DNA of 64,000 nucleotides, taken from Austropuccinia psidii (lineage: Eukaryota > Basidiomycota > Pucciniomycetes > Pucciniales > Sphaerophragmiaceae). Shown here in pieces: positions 58,477-64,000 of the stretch. The DNA lies in assembly GCA_023105745.1 (NCBI GenBank), contig JALGQZ010000011.1, positions 49,276,698 to 49,340,697 on the forward strand, given 5' to 3'. A program made the translations under genes and the position numbers. How positions within the stretch are numbered: position 1 is the first letter of the stretch; every line of letters starts with the position of its first letter. The notes below the pieces were generated by a model, which saw nothing but the letters and a program-made list of their open reading frames with translations, did no database searches and was not told where the DNA came from.

Positions 58477-60219
58477 TGTGAGCCTTAGAGGTATTTTCAT
58501 ATACCCAAAAGACCACAAATGATAAATTAAGATACAAATATAAATAAAATAAATTTATTTATATTATAAAAATAAAAATTGAAATATAAATACAGATTCA
58601 TATTTCAAAATCAAAATTTAATTATAATTTAAAAATAAAATGACAATAAAATTTAAAATTATGAAATTAAAATATTTTTGGTAAAAAGTTATATAAAATA
58701 TATTATAACTTTTTATACATGATAAACATAAAAAAACTATCACACCATTGGATTCCTCATAAAAAATAAAGTGGGGTCACCTCTGGATGAAATTTCTGTA
58801 ACTCAACTCTAAATAAGCTTAAATTAAGTTTTTAGTATTTTTTGTACAAAAATATGAGAATCCTCAAAACCTTAATTTAATTCACACCACATGTGGTGTT
58901 AACCATCAATTTTTATGTGAAAATTGGGGTGTTGTGTTTGGTTTAGAAGTTATGAGGAATTGAAGTATTTTCAATTGAAGTGTCAAAATGTGCGCGTGTA
59001 TTAAATAAGTGAACTTTAATTTACATATTAGGTATCAATTATTACAGATGTTTAATTAAAAACTCAATTTAATTACATATGTAAATTATAAATGTATTAC
59101 ATGATGAGGAATTAAAGAAAAAATAAATTGGAAAGATTAATTCTGGGGGGGAAAAGACACTGTATCTCTAAGGGGGAGCTAGACCCCCAAAATATTTGCT
59201 GACTGGCGTGAGATGTCAAAATCCACAGAAGAGTTCATTACTGTTGGCCTGGAATGAGTCACAGGGTCTGTGACTCAATTTATGATGAGGTTTTGATACC
59301 AACCAGGGTAGTTTTAACTGCTGCCAAGAGGGTAAAACTACCCTTAAGTTAAAACAATGTTAGTAAAAGCAGTTTTAACTGGTTTCTACGCCTTGTAGCA
59401 CATTCTGACGTGTTTTTAAGGCTCTAGACCAGGTATTGCTACAGTAATGGCTGATTTAAGAGTCTAAAATGGCTAAAAATAGCAAAAAATGGCTTAAACC
59501 AGCCCTTTTTTGGTCTAAGCCAGGGTTTAATAATGCCATAATTGGCTTTTATGGTAACAGACCGTTTTTCACGACTGACAAGAGTAAATTTTACTTTTTG
59601 AGTAAGAAAATCGATCGCTATAAAAGAATGTCTTCTTTGCCCCACTTTTCTCTTTATGTTAGAATCTTTTCCTTTTATAATTAGTTTAAACATTGTTAAA
59701 TCAATCAATAAAAGATTCCAACCACCTTTCTTTAACAATTTTGAACCTTTTAACCACTTTAAGAAATCATTATAATCATTTTTACCCCTGAACCACCCCA
59801 AAAGTGAATTAAAGCATTTTTCATCACTGGTAACTTTGTCACTTTGTTTCCAAATTCACTTGTGTTGCTTTTGGGTGTGTTTTCTCTTTAAATATGTTTT
59901 TAAAGGCTTTTTTCTTTAATTAATTGCTTTCGCTTCTTTTCTCAATTAATTCCAATTGGAATTTCTCTTGAAGAAATTTCTTTTGTAGCCTTCAATATCT
60001 CTTGTAGAGTATATTTGGATGAATCTTTATTGTTTGTAAAACAATAAATTTTTATTATATTATCTTTCTATACTTAAAAGGTTAAAAACAATAAAATTGA
60101 CATGTTTTCTCTTTAAAAATACTACTTTTTACTATTCTTAAGTAATTTTACCTTATACAAATTTTGAGGACAGGAAAAGTACTTGCTATTTTATCAAATT
60201 TTCATATCCACACCTTACA
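58477..60219 (+). repeat. 3' LTR of element C
   Basis: TGTGAGCCTTAGAGGTATTT to TATCCACACCTTACA, 1743 bp, collinear and highly similar to 29415-31214, followed by the target duplication ATATT (60220-60224). The TATA box TATAAAAG is kept at 59619-59626. Confidence 0.94.
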
Positions 60220-60224
60220 ATATT

Positions 60225-60770
60225 TTTTATATAACTCTGTATGAGAAAGAACTCTACTCAATAGAAGAAGAGCTGTATCCATAGCAGTGTCATCCTTATG
60301 ACATGGTAGGAATGTGGGAGTTTTGCTATATCTGTCTACAATGACTAAACAAGAATTATAGCTTTTGTCACCACTTGGAGAAAGTTCTGTGACCCAATTC
60401 ATGTGAGAAACCTTTCAAGGGGATTTTGGTTCTTTAATATGGATCATCAGTCCCAATTTCTTGCCTGTACTCCTGTTTTCCTTTTGGCATCTATCACAGG
60501 TATGGCAATATTGAATGGTTTCCTTTCTCCAAGATGGCCACCATGCAAAGTCCTTCACTTTTTCAAACATTCTGTCTTCTGACAGGTGTCCAGATTAGAT
60601 GATATTATGGCATTCATAAAGAAAGGTATTGATAAGCAGTCTGCTACATGATTTTATTACACCAGAGTGTGTGGTCCTGTGGTAAATAATCCCATCAAAC
60701 AAGTGAAATCTTCCTTCAGAATAAAAATTCTTCCAAGCTATATCTAGTGCATTGACTAAAGATGTATATT
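60225..60770 (-). pseudogene. element B integrase, N-terminal half
   Basis: From 60770 down: HECHNII-like and SGHLSEDRMFEKVKDFAWWPSW (zinc domain), YCHTCDRCQKENRSTGKKLG, then the frame 60402-60225 with LSPSGDKSYNSCLVIVDRYS and [14 protein letters not shown]. The first catalytic Asp (HMDW in element C) is Asn here (HMNWVTE). A stop interrupts the zinc domain near 60597. The core is cut by element C at 60224/29414. Confidence 0.85.
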
Positions 60771-60771
60771 T

Positions 60772-61951
60772 TCAGTATCTATCTAATAAGGAAGTCAAGA
60801 TATGGCAATTATTGTCTTGCTTGAAAGATTCACCGACTTCTTCAAAGAATTCAGTTCCAATATCAGGTATGTTAATTCCTTCAATTGGAATCTGTGGTTC
60901 TGATTCCAAAGGCATGTAAGATGGGTTATTAGGAGTATTGGCTAATTCCCACCTTCTAAGTCCACCAGCATTCTGGTGAATGTTTCCTGCTTTATGAACT
61001 ATAGTCATATTACCTCTATATTCCTGAATGGATATTTGCCATCTCAACATATGTCTGTTGGGAGTTTTCATGTTGAGAAGTGATTTCACGGCATTACAGT
61101 CAGTTATAACTTCAAAAAAAACTGCCATCAAGATAATAGTGTAATTTCTCAAGTGCTCATACCAAACATAAGCACTCCATCTTGCTTGCACCATATCTTG
61201 TTTCTGTTGCTTTGATTTGTCTTGAGATGTAACAAACTGGTCATTCTACAGGTTTGTCGTCAAAAATTTGGACTTGATGTAGGGCTGCCCCCAATCCATC
61301 TCCACATTCATCAATGTACAATTTAAAAGGTATATTCCAGTCAGGCATGAGGAGTAAAGGTGCTTCTGTAAGACCTCTCCTTATTTTCTCATGAGCTTCA
61401 ATTATCTCCTGTGTCATCTCAAATACTGTCTGTTGGTCACAGATTCTATAGAGTGACTTGGCTAGAATTGCAAAGTCTTTCAAGTGTTGCCTATAATAGC
61501 TGGAGAATCCCAAAAAAGACACCATTTGTTTTTTATTATGGGTTATCGGCTTGAGTAACACTGCTGCCACTTTATTTTTGTCAATACCCAAGCTTAAACC
61601 AGAAACAATATGTCCTAATGCTTTGAGCTTTTCAAAACCAAAATTACATTTTGTGAGTGAAATTTTCATATTACCTTCTGCAACTTTGGAAATTACTCTT
61701 GCAAGTCTTTCAAACGGCAAATACCATGAGTCAGAACATATGATGATATCATCAATATAAATGATAAGCCATCCTTCAGATAATTCTGTGGAGAAGATGG
61801 TATTGATAATTCTTTGATAATGAGATGGAGAATTATTAATACCAAATGGAATCCTAAGATAATCATAAATACCACATTTAGTGATAATTTTAAGTAATTT
61901 TTTAGCTTTAGGCATCAAAAAACTTTGGTGAAAGCCTTTCAACGCTTCCAT
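60772..61951 (-). pseudogene. element B reverse transcriptase (palm onward) and RNase H
   Basis: The frame 61951-61241 gives [26 protein letters not shown], the catalytic box YIDD ([11 protein letters not shown]), [30 protein letters not shown] and the first RNase H Asp ([16 protein letters not shown]). Stops follow near 61240, then the frame 61194-60772 gives [20 protein letters not shown] and the RNase H end. The RT motifs are the best preserved of the three elements, but the protein is split. Confidence 0.87.
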
Positions 61952-61960
61952 TGATGTTAT

Positions 61961-62953
61961 TTACTTGGCTTTAGACAATTGGGTCAAGGTTTCTTTGATT
62001 ATAAGAATTAGATACCTATCAGGAACTGTGTAGGTATTCAATGCTCTAAAATCTCCAACCATTCTTGATTTATCATTACTCCAAGCAATAATAACAGGTG
62101 TTGTCACTTCAACTTCCTCATTATGGACTACCTTCCTTAGTACACCAAGTTGGATCCACTCATTGATATGTTTCTCCAAGGCTTCTCTAGCTTGGGGACT
62201 GGATGGATAAGCTGGTCTTCTAAGTACTGGAGGATATGCCCTGTCAATATTAAGAGTAATATCAACTTCATGCCCTTTTATAGCGCCTAATGGTTCGTCA
62301 TCAGAGGCAAATGCACTATTATATGTGCATAACACATCAATAAGTTCATGCCTCATCTTTGGAGATAATAATGGATTAATTTGTGCTTTAAAAAGTTGAT
62401 TAGCCACAAATTCTTCCTCATAAGCCTTTTTAATAGAATATATCACAGATTTTTGTTTTGGGATATTGAAAAAAGAAAATGTTTTTCTTTTGTTTTCTCC
62501 AATTGTGAAATATCTTTCTTTATGGTTATTGATGTCAATACCATAAATATTCAAGTAATAATTTCCAAGAATGATGTTCTGAGATGTGAAATTGTCCATT
62601 ACTACTATTTCAATTTTCATTCTTATACTCCCTGTTGGATGTGGAAATGCAAGATTAGTGTTCAATATGCCCAAAGGGTACATATTATTACTGGCACTAA
62701 TAAATTGTACACACTCTATTGGTAATAGATAGTTTCTCCATCCAGGGAGTATGGCTTGAGGATAGTCTTTTCCTACACAATTACAAAATGCCCCTGTATC
62801 CAAATTTACTTTGGCTTCAATATCATTCATCAGGATTGATGTGACACAAGATGCTCCAGCAGTGTATCCTTTACTGCTAGCAGGTTTGGTTTTATACATT
62901 ATGGCATCCTGGATATTGATTAGGTTATGACAATCCTCTCTGTACTGTGGCAA
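61961..62953 (-). pseudogene. element B protease and reverse transcriptase start
   Basis: 330 open codons on the minus strand. The protease has an intact Asp-Thr-Gly (VNLDTGAFCNCVGKDY) and a flap-like MDNFTSQNIILGNYYLNIYG. The RT start has RRPAYPSSPQAREALEKHI and [14 protein letters not shown] single in-frame stop at 61958-61960 separates it from the rest of RT (TQLSKAK then [10 protein letters not shown]). Confidence 0.88.
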
Positions 62954-63133
62954 GTGGGTATGGATTTCTGTGACCTGAAAGAAAGCTCAAATGTTTTCAA
63001 TGGGATACTCCTTGACTGGTGTGTCTTCAGAGACTGCAGAATCTAGGTCAGATTCTTCTTTCTCTTCAGTACACTGAACTTCTTCAATGACTTGAACTTC
63101 ATTAATCTTTGTATTTTTGGTGCAAGTGTTGGC

Positions 63134-64000
63134 TTAATTTGAAGTACTTCCACATTTTTGACACTTCAAGAAAGGTTTCTCAGGTCTTCTGTCCTCTCTG
63201 GAAATCTTTGGGACCATTTTGTACTCCATAGGAATTTTAGTCCAAGCTTTACCAACTCTTGTTCTAGTAATGATATCTTCCATTTCATTAATGTAGTCCT
63301 GTGTTGAACAGTGCTCTACACATCTGCAATTGATAGCATGTTCCACTTCTCCTCCACATTCTCTTAATATTTTCATATTAATCATAGTTTCAGACATATC
63401 TGGGTGTTAAGCAGATAATCTGTGTTTTTGCTTGAAGAACCAAGTAAGTGTTTTATCTTTTTCTGAGTTGGAAATGGCACTTTAAAAAGCATTCTCCACT
63501 TCAAACCTCCCAGAATTATTGGCCCATTTGGTAATCACTTCAGATTTCCACCAAGACCAATCATGTTTTCCATGATCTTGTCTCATCTTATAATACCATT
63601 TTTTTGTAGTTCTGGTAAACAGAGAGTGTAATTTGCCCACTATAATTTCATCAGGTATATTAAAATATTCTTGCAACATATCAATAGCTCTGATGAGTTC
63701 AATATGGTTATATTCAACTTCACCAGAGAATGTTGGCCATTCTTCCAATTTGGGAATATCTTTTGCAGAGATAAAATTTTATCCTAGAAAAGGGGTCAGA
63801 CTTTCTTTCACAGAAATCTTTTTTTAATTCATAGTTGTGGAGTTTCTTGGCATATGTGGATTTGATTCATAATTATTATGAATTTGATCCACTTGTGCAA
63901 GTATTTCCTCTTTTAATTTCTTCCTTTTACTGTCACTTCTTGCCAAATGTGTGGCAAATTGACTTGTATTTTCAGCCTGACAAAACATAATCTTTCAGAA
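63134..64000 (-). pseudogene. element B gag, runs off right edge
   Basis: The frame 63748-63482 has EEWPTFSGEVEYNHIELIRA, KKWYYKMRQDHGKHDWSWWK and SEVITKWANNSGRFEVENAF. After a stop the frame 63397-63134 continues with MINMKILRECGGEVEHAI and a partial zinc knuckle CQKCGSTSN followed by a stop and ANTC. The N-terminal part continues beyond 64000. It is the same gag as in A and C. Confidence 0.85.

Larger units (their letters stand above)
29415..60219 (+). mobile_element. Ty3/gypsy retrotransposon C, carrying DNA transposon D
   Basis: LTRs at 29415-31214 and 58477-60219 are nearly the same and flank gag, pol and a short chromodomain-like tail. The element is bounded by target duplications ATATT (29410-29414 and 60220-60224) within the integrase of element B. 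DNA transposon D (32803-53667) sits in gag. Without D the element is about 9.9 kb. Its last 777 codons (RNase H and integrase) are open, but gag and the protease/RT region hold stops and altered catalytic residues, so it depends on other copies or is dead. Confidence 0.94.
26044..64000 (-). mobile_element. Ty3/gypsy retrotransposon B, minus strand, interrupted by element C
   Basis: Gag (from the right edge), protease, reverse transcriptase, RNase H and the first half of integrase lie at 64000-60225. The second half of integrase lies at 29414-28558, followed by a polypurine tract and one LTR at 28351-26044. The two halves are interrupted by element C, whose 5-bp target duplication ATATT (29410-29414 and 60220-60224) comes from the integrase gene of B. 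The 5' LTR is beyond the window. Several stops and an altered integrase Asp make it inactive. Confidence 0.92.

Overview
The window looks like repeat-rich nuclear DNA of a rust fungus (Pucciniales). The retroelement gag and the Cys-rich accessory gene resemble proteins I recall from Austropuccinia psidii, but this is memory and not a search. Genes in the mobile elements have short fungal introns (about 50-100 nt, GTRAGT donors). I found no cellular housekeeping gene, tRNA, rRNA or CRISPR array; almost everything assignable is transposon.

Layout. (1) 1-2736: 5' part of a Ty1/copia element on the minus strand (LTR 2316-2736, decayed gag-protease-integrase from 2190 to the window edge). (2) 2737-5824: AT-rich, no gene. 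(3) 5830-18475: complete but dead Ty3/gypsy element A (plus) with 5-bp target duplications AGCTT; its 5' LTR is split by a solo LTR of a second family (6223-8144, minus, duplication ATATG). (4) 18481-26043: debris, with an integrase tail (minus), a decayed gag of another gypsy family (plus) and an LTR start at 24806. (5) 26044-64000: gypsy element B on the minus strand, running off the right edge, cut in its integrase by (6) gypsy element C (plus, 29415-60219, duplications ATATT). Element C is in turn cut in its gag by (7) a 20,865-bp DNA transposon, D (32803-53667), with 46-bp terminal inverted repeats and an AGA target duplication. The nesting order is B, then C, then D.

Element D is the exciting part. 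It is a CMC/CACTA-type transposon with a TNP2-like transposase (two exons, 1025 aa) and five further genes: an unknown 646-aa protein, an apparently intact five-exon SNF2-family ATPase (719 aa) whose DEAH box is completed by splicing, a Cys-rich proline-rich protein (damaged copy), a TET/JBP-like 2-oxoglutarate/Fe(II) dioxygenase, and an unknown multi-exon protein with two homopolymer frameshifts. A recurrent palindrome lies about 360-480 bp upstream of each of the four minus-strand genes, and minisatellites occupy several gaps. Kinetoplastid JBP2 joins a TET/JBP oxygenase and an SNF2 ATPase in one polypeptide; here the same two activities are separate genes in one mobile element. My inference is that D carries its own modified-base and chromatin-opening module.

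In elements A, B and C gag and pol would make the particle, protease, reverse transcriptase/RNase H and integrase with a short chromodomain-like tail. All three copies carry stops, frameshifts or catalytic substitutions.
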